Below are positions 32,561 through 46,100 of a DNA stretch of 64,000 nucleotides, one piece after another. The position numbers and the translations under genes were made by a program. The notes under the pieces were generated by a model. It was not told the DNA's origin. It was given only the letters and a program-made list of their open reading frames with translations, and made no database searches. Every line of letters begins with the position of its first letter. The stretch's first letter is position 1. Source of the DNA: Tachypleus tridentatus (taxonomy: Eukaryota > Arthropoda > Merostomata > Xiphosura > Limulidae); assembly GCF_004210375.1 (NCBI RefSeq), contig NW_027467782.1, positions 33,841,771-33,905,770 on the forward strand, given 5' to 3'.

Positions 32561-34020
32561 AACAAGATACAAAGCTATAAATATTTTGTTTCAGTGATGA
32601 TGGTAATATAGTGAGTAATATATGTTAAATTTTGTACTTATAGTTGTGAATAAATTTGAAAAGGGGACAGTCTATAATAAAAACTGTAACATTTGTCACA
32701 GTAGGAGAAATTTGGGATTTTAAAGAATATTGCTTTATAAAAGTAAGAAACTAAAACTTATACTATTGTAAAATATAGATTTTTAGCTACAATTTTAAGC
32801 TATACTAATTAGTAGAACGTAAAAAATAGTTTAATTAAATCCTGAATGCAAATCACTAAAATCCTCATGACACATGCAGTAAAGGATGTATGTGGACACA
32901 GCTAAATTGTGTATCATTCTCTACATGAGCAAGAACCTAATGAGGTATTCATTTGAACTTAAAGAGTTAATAAAAACTGCAATCATATCAATTGTCATGA
33001 AATTATAAACCTGTTAAAATTAGATATTTTGATTACTTCAATACTTAAAAAATTGAATAATAAATATATGTTTTGTTTGTTATTAAGTACAGAGCTAGAT
33101 AATGGTATATTTTGTGTGTTGAGTTTTAGCTTCATTATTTATTTTTGACTTCAAGATTTTAAGCTTTGGCAATTTGAGAGAGGGAGCTCACAAATCAAGG
33201 ATCTCAAATTTGATTCCAATTAACATCAAAATTGCTCACTATTTGTTTGATATGACAAAACTACAAAGGCTATCTCTGTTGCTGCCACTCATTTTGAGTT
33301 ACTGACTGGAGGAAAGACAAACAGCTAGCAACATGCACTGCCAACTTTTCTGGTTTTACTTGTACATACCATGATTTAAGAACACTGTATTAATTAGTTA
33401 ATGAAGCAAGTCCAGTCTGATTAAAGTATTCATCTTTTCACTTCAGGTTCATGCTTTATATAGCTTACAACATATCTGTATTCCTTCAGCACATATGAAT
33501 ATCTCAACAACAGGATTTCAATGTGAATCTCGTAACTCAGTGACAAAACATTATTGATCATAATTACAGAAGTGACTGGCTATAATGAGCAATTTGCAAT
33601 TCTTATGGTGTGAAGCATAATTATAATTAATTATACTTGTCATACAACAGCAGTATTATACCTTTTGTACTTTTTAATACTAAAATTCCTTATCTAGACC
33701 CTCTAGTGATTTTCAGGAATTAGAAAAGTGTATATCAAAAATATTTCAATAACAACAAAAAATTAAGTTTAAGAACATTCATTTCTGTAACATCTATAGT
33801 AAAACAACGTAATAAATATTCAATATATAAATACGTAACACACTGTCAACAAATGATGTTTCATGCAATGAGTTGATGAAAACACAAATATTTATTTATA
33901 AAAACAATACATAACCTGCATAATTTCTTCTTAAAGAATTTACAAGAATATTACTTTACATGAATAAGACAGAGCAATTTCAGTAAAAACTTGAAAGAAC
34001 TAATTCTTTTTTTTGATACA
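32560..34020. other. Downstream of SMN: AT-rich
   Basis: A possible old SINE at about 33230-33350 and the likely SMN 3' UTR near 33.9-34.02 kb. Nothing else. Confidence 0.4.
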
Positions 34021-34025
34021 ATAAT

Positions 34026-34106
34026 TCATGATGAACAACGAAGACAACATTTTTTATTGCCATGTTCTTGACATTCACAGCTTTCAGTACGCATTTGTCG
34101 TAAGGC
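34026..34106 (-). CDS. SMN1: SMN terminal exon with Cys-rich tail
   Basis: Phase-0 entry after TTCTTCTTGTTCTAG. It encodes ALRQMRTESCECQEHGNKKC and ends CLRCSS before TGA at 34026. The residues after the YG box resemble the start of the vertebrate last coding exon (GFRQNQ), but the tail has five Cys (C-x-C, then CC-x-x-C), against a single Cys in the vertebrate tail. Confidence 0.8.
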   Translation of the reverse strand, partial: ALRQMRTESCECQEHGNKKCCLRCSS

Positions 34107-37100
34107 CTAGAACAAGAAGAATAAAAATAATGTCACTGTCATGTGTTAAAGATTAAGGTTCAAAGTTCACCCTGAAATAATTATGGGTAGAAAAGAAGGA
34201 AAGTAAGTAGCAATTAAGTACATTCATGAGAAAACATTATCCAACAGTAATGTATTATCTAATGCAGGGGTTCACAACCTATTGGCACTCGCGACATGAA
34301 AATGTAATTGATGAAATAAAATAAATGTTATCCCAAGCTACTTCTAACAATGCTACGCGACTCCCCTGGGGGGTGCGACCCACCGTTGGGAACCCCTGAT
34401 TTAATGGTTGAGATAACCTTGTTAAAGAATGCCCGAGATCTTAACATTCAACACGTCGAGAGTTAGGGCATAATTAACATACTAGAAGAGTAAAATGAAA
34501 CCAAAATATATTTAATAAACAAGTGTAATCTATAATGAAATTGATAACACATGCATATAGTTGTTATAAATTATCACATACCTAGACTTTACACATGTAA
34601 AAATACAGATACAATAAGTTACTCAAAGAAATGCAGCTCTGTTTAATCAAGTGATATAACTGAACAATGGAATGTAAGCATTCACATGGATACAAGTTAC
34701 TTATATGCATTAATATTTCTACATATATCATATATAATAAGGCTTAGAAACAGCAAAGTTGTAAAAGTATAAAATAGAGACACTATTAAACTTGTGGTAA
34801 GAAATCTCAATCATGAAGTTATCCTTGGTCTATAGACAGCATTAACTGATTCATGCACGTCTATCAAAAATCATCCAAGAGGAACAGTCCAGTCCTTATT
34901 TAGCAGTAATTCTTGGGATTACCAATAACTTTCATTGAGTTCATATGCATATCAGAATCCAAAACTTCTAAATCACTAAATTATATAAATGCTAGAGTAA
35001 AATTATAGTGAGTCAAACACTGCCAGTCATCATAGCCATGTAATTCTTCCTGCCAACCAAATCTCTGCTTCCCAGTAAGCATTTTCTTTTACTTGGTTTT
35101 ATTTTCTTACAATGATTTTGTTAATCTTTTATTAAAAAATGTTTCAAGTAATGAGAACCAGCAGATGCTTAAAAGTATAAGGTTACTAAAACAAAGTAGA
35201 TAAGGAAGGGTCTGAATACATATTTCATTTATTATTTAAACCTTCACCTCTGTCTCATTTCCTTATTACTGTATAAATCTTCTGGGTTGGTGATTCATAC
35301 ACTTATCACAGACTGCATATCCAGTGATTTAAGTACTACTTGTAACATGGTAATTGCCTCACAATAATGTCTGTTACGATCCTACTAATAACACTGCACA
35401 ACAAAGTTTTTGCTTCTTGAACACTGTTGGGTGTTCCTTATAGGTTTTTGGCTGTTGATCAAAAAATCACATCCAAATTTGCCCATCATGTACCGTTTCA
35501 TCGAAATCTTCAGTTTTGCTACAATGGAAAAATGATATCTGGGCAACTGGAATCCATCAATGCTTGCTGACTACTGTTGGACACTGCAACGTGATGCACG
35601 GACATTGAATACAAACGAAAATCAGGAGCAAAACACTTCTAATTATGTTGAACTTAATAGCATATTAGAAACATAAATGCAATTAAATACGTTATTGCCA
35701 GTAAACAGTTAACTGACTATTTCTCAGAGTTCCAATGTGATGAAGCAAAACCAAAACTATATCTATGCATACCCACCAGGTATCTGCCACAATCAGCAAC
35801 AACTTTTTGGAAAGCAAAACTTTTCAAAAAAATAGTTGTGCAGTGTAATTAATGTAACTTTAATAAATTAACAGAGAATTTATCTTGTTGGTATTGTTTA
35901 GCTATAAACAAAATCCAATATGGAATCATATACTAGTGATAAAACTGCTCAATGTGTTATAAAAAAGAAGATAAGAAATTAGAAAATTTGAATTTTCAAC
36001 TTAAAGATGCACCTTATGTACATAAGGGCTAAACAGCTAAGTCAAACACTTCCTATAACTCAAGTTCTGCTACTCACAATTTCAAGTTATCCACCCTCAC
36101 AACCTGAAATACTAATTATTAGGCCATACAAAAAAGGTAATACTTATGCAGATATTTAAAAAACGAAATTTTCAAGTGTACATACATTAAGAATTAGATG
36201 ACAGAAATCATCAATCCTTAGTAACAGAGTCAAAAACAGTTACTCAGAACTTTTGAACATACTGAAGGATATAATAGTAAAATAGAATGGACAATTTTTT
36301 TGACAAAAAATGTTTGATAACTTCATAAGATTTCTTTATAATGTACCTGATAGTTACTAGTATGGTATCCACTCATATACCATGACATCAGCATTGAAGC
36401 TAGAGCTTCGTCATCTGTGACACCATCATCATCCAGAGGAAAAGGTGGTAGTGGTGGAATATCTGGAATCTTAATTAAGTAAATTAGTAAGTTAGAAGCA
36501 AAAGTATTCATTACAAGTGACAGAAAACATTTAAGATAATCTTTTTTTAAAATTATTTTATGGACTTTAAAAAGGTTAGTTGTGTTGCACTCTTGATTTT
36601 ATTCACTTAGAGTAAAGCTTTGAGCTATTTATGTTACCCAGCATGAAAAGTAACTGCACAGCACTTAAGTCAGGCTAAGAGCTGCTCAATAATAACATAT
36701 AATAAATCAACATTTTTATTATTTATGTTACAATTTTAAAATGTGAATGACAGTGTTATTAATTCTTAATAATTTAGTTTAGAATATCCTGCAAAAAAGA
36801 ACACCTGGTGTCAACATCATTCCTTCTTGTTCTCGCATCACTTCTGAAGTGAATGCTGGTTTTTTGCCTGCATGTGAATGTTGATTTTTGTCTGCATGTG
36901 CAGCTTTCGAATGGGAGACAGATGAACACTGAGGCAGACAATATGGTTCACAATATGTTCAAAGTTAATTTTAAACAGTAGCTTTTGTTTAGCTCATTTA
37001 ACCATTTCTAGACAAAAGCAATGTCACTGATACCTTTTGGTTTTTTACTTCTCAAAGTAGAAACTATTTAATCAAAGTGCACGATATTTAGTACAAACAC

Positions 37101-40100
37101 ACTAAATAGTGGTACCTAGTATTGGCTTAAAATTTTCCTATAATTTGATGAGCATATGTATATGTATGAAACACAGACATCACATGAACACTGTTAAAGG
37201 CTCAATAAAGATACTTTACTATTGTTTTGATTTTTTGTTTAAAATTAAATTTTTACTAATTGAATGATATACTACAGTGTTATTGAGTTGCAATATTTAT
37301 AAGTCTATCATTCAGTGTACGATACGCAGTTAAACATATTCTGACGACTCAGATCTTTACTGGATATTAGTTTCTTGTTAATCCTGTTCAAAGAAAATAA
37401 ATAAATTAACACATTACTGCCTTTATTTGTGATAGAGAAAAATGTTTTCAATTTGCAGAAGACTTAAGATTACTATTTGTTAGGAAAACAAATATAATAT
37501 CAACCTTGTTGTGGTATTTAGTCAATAATGATAATAAATTTGTTAAGTAGGGGATATCTGTAAAACTTACAACAAATTTCTTTCTAGACGAAAGCACATT
37601 TTTTAAGAATATGCAAACAAGAGTATTTGGAAGAGTTTTATCATACAAAATTAAGGGTAATTCAAAACTGTTTAACAAAATCAAAACAATGTGAATAAAA
37701 ACAGGAAGTTTCATATTTTAAAAAAAGAGCATTGCTGAAAAATATTATAAAGACAGCACATAGCCAATTTTTAATTTTTTTTTAATTTGGTTGCATAGAT
37801 TGTAGGGAGCATGCACATATTAATTAATCAAACCTAGCTGATTAATGAGCCTATTAACTAATCAATTAGCAAATGCCATTTATCACACAGACTAGTCATG
37901 TTATCAGGATTTTAATAGCAAAAGAGGGAAGAATTCTTTAAAATAAGCATTTGTGAAAATTTTGAACACAAACTGGGTGGCATTCAATTGACTTTTGAAA
38001 TAATCAAAACAAGTCAAATATATTTACAAAATATTCTTTTCACTATAGGAAATCACAATTTTATTTAAAACTTTAAACTATTTTTTCTTGGATACAACTG
38101 TGGCAATCACCAAACAAAGTTAAGTAAAAGAAATATTTTAAAATTGTTAATAATTGATGTCTTAAAAGGAGTTTTACAGTTTAACTCAGATAACAAGAAA
38201 AATTTGTACTGTTAAGGAGTGTTTATAAAGCCTGATACAACTGTGGTAACCCATAGGGTAATATAAATGAATTATTTGCTGGTACTTTTGTGATAAGAGT
38301 AGAGAAAAATAATTTGTCTTATCAACTGCATTCTAAAGTAATTGAATCAGCCTGTGTGGACTTTGATGAAAGGAAACAATTATTTAAAGCTCTGGATACA
38401 ACTCTGATAACCAACAGTGTAACAAACATTTGTATGTAAAAGTGACTTATTTTAAAATATTTTTAAAAGCAAGTGGATGTGTTCTATTTGTTTACTGTTG
38501 AAATTTATTGCCAACAAGTTACAAACACCTACTGCAAAAAATCCAGTCCATACATACTTAAAACCTGATACATATCTTTTTCATTAAATGAGCAATGAAT
38601 GGAAGAAAGGTAGCCACAAGTTCATATAAATGATGTTTGGAAAAATGACTACTCAAATAAAAGAAAATATTACAATGATACTGTTCACTGATTGTTGGAA
38701 ATTGTGTGCATTATATTGTAAATTCACTAATATATTATTAAGAAAATATTTACAAATTCTGACAAATGTGTGTAAAAAAATGATGTTCACCACAGTGATG
38801 CCATATGTAAATTTCTCTGTTATTTGTCTGAAAACATTTGCAAATTGTGGGATAACCTTGCAAGCTAGTAAACCAAATAACATATTAGCATAAACATATG
38901 TACTCTTTGTTTTTTGAGAAATTATTTAAGAACTGAGAGGTGAGTTTACATTCTTTTAAAGACAAATGAGTGAGTCAGTTCAACATATATGGACTTACAA
39001 AAGATGTAGATGGTCCATGGAGTTGATCAGCATACTGCCAAGCTGGATTGGAACCTTGTACATACAATTGAACAAAACGGTTCAAGCTTATATACATAAG
39101 TAATAAACAGTGACAATCTATATAAAAAAAAGCAATGAAAAAATTACCTTGACTTATAGTTAGCTTTATTACAATAAAAATTCAGTTATACAAATTTAGA
39201 AATATGTTTTTCTTGTTATAATTTTAATTGAGATGTTTTGTATTTTGTGATGTCTATAAATGTTCTAAGTGTTTACAGTTGGAGTGATTTACATGCTGCA
39301 TCTTAAGTTTTTTGAAGACTTGGAAAAAATATATTTTAATATTGAAACATGTATCACATAGTTACTCTGTCACATAATGTGTCAGTTAATTAGTTAGTAA
39401 GTCTGTTACCATGTTCTCAATCACTTACTGAATTAGTGGAGGTTAAACAGCCAGATTTGATTCAGTACCACAGATAGGAAAGTTTATTTATATGTGAGTT
39501 AGACCTATCCCTTAGTTATCGTTAGTTCATGAAATTATGTAAGTTGTAGAGATTTCACCTAAAGAGATAATCACTTTTTTTCCTGTAAGCAGACTGGAAT
39601 TAGTAATATTTTTACTAAGTAATAAAAGAAAACAACACACCAATAGACTGTTGCAATATTAGCATAAGGAATAATAATATTTTAGTGTAAATAAAATAGA
39701 ATCAAGACTTCAAGATGACAGTGTATGTTTGAACCAAGATTAAAAAAATGTTGGAAATCACAAAACAGTGGTAATAACGTGAAGAAAACGAGAACAAATA
39801 GATGTGAAATAAATTAACAGAAATTAGAATAAAGAGAAGAAAAATTAGAAGATCAAAAACACACAAGGTAAAAACAAGAGAATTAATAACAAAAATAAAT
39901 TTCATTGAAGAGAGTATTGGAAATGTGCAGGAGGATAATAAGAACAAAGCTGAAGTCGTAAAATAAAATGAAATAAAAACCACTACAATATGAGCTCTTT
40001 CATAAGGTGGGCTTTTCTTCTTCAGGGGCAAACTGGTGGTGGTGGTGGTGTAATCAAATGAATGATATTTATATACAGAGAGGGAGTTTAGTGATATTAT

Positions 40101-43100
40101 GAAGGTCATCCAGTTTTTCCAGGAAATGTTTATTTGTCTATAAATTATTGTAAGTGTCTCATTTCTTATACAACATAGCCAATGGCAGTGATGTCTGTGG
40201 AAAGGTGTTAGGGATATTTTAATTTAGAAATGGCTAAATATATGTGTATTTAAAACTATGCTTAGGTGTTTAAGTAAAATAAAGGTGACATCTGGAGACT
40301 GATTTAAAAATATATGTCATACTAATTAATTTATAAAAACAGGTATGAAAAGTTATCTTAAACAAACAGCAAATTTTAGAAAATTCAGCTTTCATATTTC
40401 ATAAAAAAATAAGGAAAGAACAGTTATTTTTATTTTTTTGACAGAGATAAAACCAATGAACAGAGATCATCAATTCCAGGAGCTAGATTAATTCTGAAAG
40501 GTTGAACAGTTTAGATTAGCAATCCAATAAGCTTCTTTTATTTCTCTATTTGCTTTAGTTCTGAAAATTCATTATTCGCCAGTAAGTTCACAAGTGACCT
40601 GTAAAGACCATACCTGAAAACCTGTATTACATGCATGAAGTGGCATAAATGATTGGATGTGAAACAGTTTCTTTGCAGGTTGTTTCCAGCCTTTAGAGAT
40701 CCGTACCTGGTTCCAATCCATTCCATACTCTCACTATGGTTCTAAATAATGAATTTAGATGATACAATGTAAATGCAATTCACTTTCAAATGTTAAAACT
40801 TTTCTTACCTGAAAAATGTAATTCAGAGATACCTACTTCTCTGCACCACAAAGAGTGAGTGATTTCCTTCACACACATAGTTATGTAAGTTCTTGCACAT
40901 TCTACAAGCCTTTAACAAAGCTCCCATTTCTACACATGCTAGGCGTTCTGTGCTAGTCTATAATATATAAAACTGTATAATAAATTATGCATAGTAGTTA
41001 TTGAAAGGGAAAAATGAAGTATATTGTAGGTTAAACCACCAATGATAAGATGTTAACTACAGAGAACTATATTTTTAATAATACATACTGATGTGGATAA
41101 AACTGTTGGGTAATACTTTCTTCAGGTACCTTTAGCTGAATAGTAAATGGAAAAGATTACACAATAATATAACAGATAAACACTTATAACAGTGTTTAAA
41201 AATGTTTAAAACAATACAATAAAGAAATTAGACTGTTTTGTACATATAAAACAATATACATGTATATTATAATTTTAAAAATAAAAATCCACAACTGAAA
41301 ATTTTGTAAAAGAAATGAAAAATTAGTTGATGAAAGTTAAAAAAAACATCACTGAAAAAATAATACATGATTAAATAAATGCATAATACTGTATAAAAAT
41401 GTTTAAAAGAAGTTAAAGCAAAGAACAGAAACTTTAAAAAAAGCTAAAGCTTTCATTTATCCTATTAAGATATCTTTGAACATTTTAAAGTAATTATTTT
41501 GCAAACTAGTGTTAAGCCACTGGTTTATCTGTGTTACAGCTTACTGTGACCCCAAAATGTATGAACAATATGTTGGTTTTTCCTATTTATAATTTTCTAC
41601 AACACATGAATATGATGGAATATATGATGCATTTTTATATGTGGTTAAAATGATCCATTTTATTCATAGATTTTTTTCTTATAACTTGTGTTCACTAATT
41701 CTCTATTATACTATTTTAACCATTTGTAATCATTACTGTACACATTTCTTTGTTAAAGTCATATAACCTTTGATGATTTAGAACATTTTCTTTCACAAAT
41801 TTACTGTTCAACTACAGATAACTAAAGAAGGGCACTGCCCAAAGGGCTGTATCTACAATAGTATATATTAAAAAATAAATATATCTGTAGTAAATGTCAT
41901 GTTGTCTTTGGTGGTTTAACTGATGACATACTTCTTTTGTTCTTAAAATGTAATAATAACTAACTATACTTTCACCAATAAGAGAGCAATACATCATCCA
42001 TACTTAGTAATCCATACAAACATCTGCCTCATGAGGCAAACTAAATACACCAAAAGTGAAGGAAGAATGGGAGGTGGTGTATCAATCTGAAATACATTTA
42101 CAGGTAAAATAAATGTTAACTTTAGAAATGTTACTAATCTTTTTTGCATCACTAAGAGCTAAATTCTCACCTTGAAATGGTGGAAAGAAATTACAATGAT
42201 GAACTCTTTTCTGGAAACAGCACCAGGAAGGGAAAGCCCATGGGGTGTGATATCCATAAGGTGGGTAAGTTAATGGGGAGCATTTGTTGAAAGACTATGT
42301 CCATCTCAAGTTGAGAATACTCTTTGCCCAATAGAGGTAGTAGAGCAAAACATAATGCCATAGAAACCTTTTTTCTTTTTTTTTGGATGCCAACATATCA
42401 CTGAGATGGACAGAATGGCAGACTGTTCAACTGTTCATTAACTTGCAGATGGATAGCTGGGCATGAGCATATAGTGTTATTAAAGCTATAATTCAGGCTA
42501 CTCAATACTGGATATCATACAAATGAGGTGTACAAAGAATATCATCCCACAGCTCATTGGTCTGGATCTAACAGTCAAGATTGGCTTGATTCATAATTTA
42601 ATGACATGTCTTGTACTACACAACCAGGTAACACTCTAGCTCTACTTCTGAATACAGGTGTGTGTTCACTTGGTTTTGTATTACAGCAATCACATCACTA
42701 AATGAGAAATTCTCCATATCTACTTCCTCAGCAGCTTGTAACTAATGAAGCAAAGCCACCCCCTCCAAAAGAAACAAAACAAGTGTACTATAAGAAATAG
42801 GGGAAGAGAGAAATTTGCATGGGGAGAATACTGAAGATGTGAATGGACCACTGTCATCAGACACAATCACCTGGAATTATGTCCATTACTTAGAGACAGC
42901 ACAAAGGTTACTACAACTAAAGACACCAGGTGTTTGTGTATAGACACCCCCCTGACTGTCAATTTGTTTTACATTTTTGTCAATTAATGATTGGCTGGTC
43001 TTGTATAAAACTCCATATCAACAGCAGGCAATAAGCAGAGGCAGATGGCTTAACATTTTCCATGCTACCCATTGAATGCATATTTTGGGTAAGTATTTCC

Positions 43101-46100
43101 TGTTACACACCAACTGCTTATTGGTACATCCCACTGTCTGGATAATATATATATATGTTGAATAAGGTAGTTATAAGACCAGAAAAAAACAAACAAGCAG
43201 TCCAGAAGATAGAGAAACCACTGTATGGATAGGTTCCAAATCTGGGAGAGAGTTGTTCTGTGGAGTGGAAACTGACAAAAAGTGGGAGACAAAAGCCAGG
43301 ATACATGAAACGTTACTGTGGTGTATGTGATGGGACACTATTGTATCACATCTTATAGTATCTGAGATTGAAAGTAAAGTGAGTGGAAAGGCAGTAATGA
43401 TAGGAGGTCAAAAGTGAGAGAAAAATCCACTACAAATACCAGAAGATAGAGAAACCACTGTATGTAAAGGTACCAGATCTAGGAGAGAGTTGTTCTTCTA
43501 TCACCTAAGCTTAAGTTTTCAAGACATGATTCATAAGTAACTAAATGTGATGATCATGATCTTATATGAGAAAGACCAGAACCAAGACAAAAGAAGTTCT
43601 GAGAGTGAGTACTTCCACAATGGGGGAGGGAACAACAGATGTTTTTTGAATGGATCACAATAAAAATACCAAACAGATGAGACAGAAAATGAAGGTTAGA
43701 CTGTGAGGAGAGACTAGCTCAAAAATATAGAACCAGAGAAACCTTGCCCTTGGCATCAGAAATGGATCAGCCATCCAGAGCTGTACCTCATTGGAACAGA
43801 AGCAGCTGAAAGGTGTTGTTACAGAACTGGTGGGTGTTAAGCACTAAGTACCACCTACAGTCACCAAAGATACAGAAACTCACATTTATATGCAGAAGGA
43901 GCACACAGTCACTGATCTGAGATCTGAAAGGCTCCAATCATATGCAAGTCTGTATAAATGGGAAAAAAAGGGTATCCAGGGCCATGTGAGATCAACTGAT
44001 ACCTGCATTGACAGGTCATAAACTACTGAAGGAAATGTGTATGGGCAAATCTAAGAGGAACAAAAGATTCAAGAGAAGAGGGAATCCTCCAAAATAACTC
44101 ATGCAGGAAACAAAGGAAACAAGAGTCCTGGTATCAAAAAACCTCCAAGTGACAAAGACAAAAAATGTAGGCTGTGCCTTCTCCACGAATGTAGTTAGAG
44201 GAGGGTTGAGATTGAAATGAGACTACTCCTGAAGGAAAAGGGAAGTCAAAACAAAGTAAGCCACACTCGGTGTGGTAAGTGGAGACCAAGTGTCTATAGA
44301 TTAGTGATATAATAGGCTTCAAGAATATGACCTCGGAGAAAAAAAGTCTGGGCCATAACCAACTTAAAAGGAACTATTGAGAATCAAATATTTGATCACT
44401 GAGGTAAATCAAAGGAAGCAAAAAATATGTAGACAAATCAAGATATGGAAGTTATCCATCATGATGAGAAAACTGACCAAAAGAAAGACCAAAATTGGGT
44501 TAAGTGGGACAGACTAATAGCCTTCTGCCTTCATTGGAATGATAAAAAAATACAGAAGTAGAACTCTAGAATGGAGCAGAGAAATTACCTCACAGCCTAT
44601 TCAATAGGAGAGGTGCAGAGTAAAAGATGGAAGGAAAAACCTCTGAGAAAGAACCTACAGAACTTCATAGGATGTAGCAAAGGGATTCACCAATGGAAAA
44701 GTTTTTTACAGGACTGAAGTCAACAAGTAGCTCCAGGAATGAATTGCCTCCATGGCTTAAGGGAGATAGTTAATAGTAAGAAGAGGACAAGAGAAAGAGG
44801 AGGATCACTCAAAAAAAAAAACAATAAATACAGACACACAAAATAAAAATCTGGTGAATACAAACACTGCTGAAGAACTGCATCATCAGCTAAAGATACC
44901 AACTTAATTAAAAAAAACACAAAAACCCAAACACCATATCACAAGGACCCAAGACAGAAGTCCTGGATAAGGGTTAAACAGAAAATAAAGCAACCTAACA
45001 AGGAGCAGTCCAAAAAAATATCCAACTAAATGGAACAAATGGAAGAAAACCCAGAGCAAAGTGGAAAACAAATATGTGCAAGCTGCCTCACAAAAGCTGG
45101 AAGGGTCATGATGGATAAAAAGGAGCAGAAAAACAAAAAAGAAATTGAAATACGGTGAAAAAGGGTAGATTGAAAGAAAAATGTAAGAAAAATATATCTC
45201 TAGACTCAAAGTATCAGGTGAAAGAGGACCATGCAGGTGTTCAAGATTTAGCAGAAATTAACTGCAGAAAGAGAAAACAAAAGACACATAACTGTAAATC
45301 CCAAGCATAGAAAGACAAAAGTAGAACTTCAATGAGAAGTTAAAGCAAGTGTAGTTAGTATCCTACATCAGAGATAAGAATCAACCCAGCCAAATTGTGC
45401 ACAATGGCAGTAATATCACTGATCATTGTCTGCAGTTGTCATTACAGTATAGTATGACTTCTGTAAAAGAGTTTTAAAAAACCTTGAAGGATATCATTAA
45501 TGTGGGAACATTCAGTTGAAAACATGAAGCTCATATTATGATAGTCCTTTTTCTTAAATCATAAAGAAAGAAAATAACGGCAATAATTAAAAATACACTA
45601 AAACAAGTATGGCAATAGCCATAGATCTAATAATGACCTTGAAGATTACTGGATGAAACTTGTACATTGGATTAAATAACAGTAACAGGTAGTAAGACAT
45701 GTTTCCCCTAACAATAAAAGGTGAATTAAAAGAAAATCAAAATCAACATAATTCAAATGAAAGTTCTAACTGTTAAGTTTAAACTTAGTATTATTCTACT
45801 TGATAATGAAGAAAGGAAAGACTACACTTGTGTTTGTGGTGACTACTACACATAAAAGATGTGTCACCCTCCTACTGCTGGGGGGGCTATGGTATAATAA
45901 TGACGAAACAACAGACTGGTACAATGCACATTAATAGATGTAGGAATGAGAGCTTTGTTAGAGGCCTGCAGCATGCTCAGGAACTTACACTGAAGTGCAC
46001 ACTCAGGTAATAACTCTTTCTGGTGAAAAGATTGTTTTGTTTTTGAATTTCACACAAAGCTACTCGAGGTCTATCTGTGCTAGCCGTCCCTAATTTAGCA

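Noticed and set aside
39702-40109. 135-codon minus frame rich in Ser, Phe and Thr
   Set aside because: Low-complexity pyrimidine bias and no conserved motif; not linked to SMN exons.
44904-45209. 101-codon Phe/Leu-rich minus frame resembling a membrane protein
   Set aside because: The hydrophobicity follows from the purine-rich + strand, and neighbouring frames look alike.
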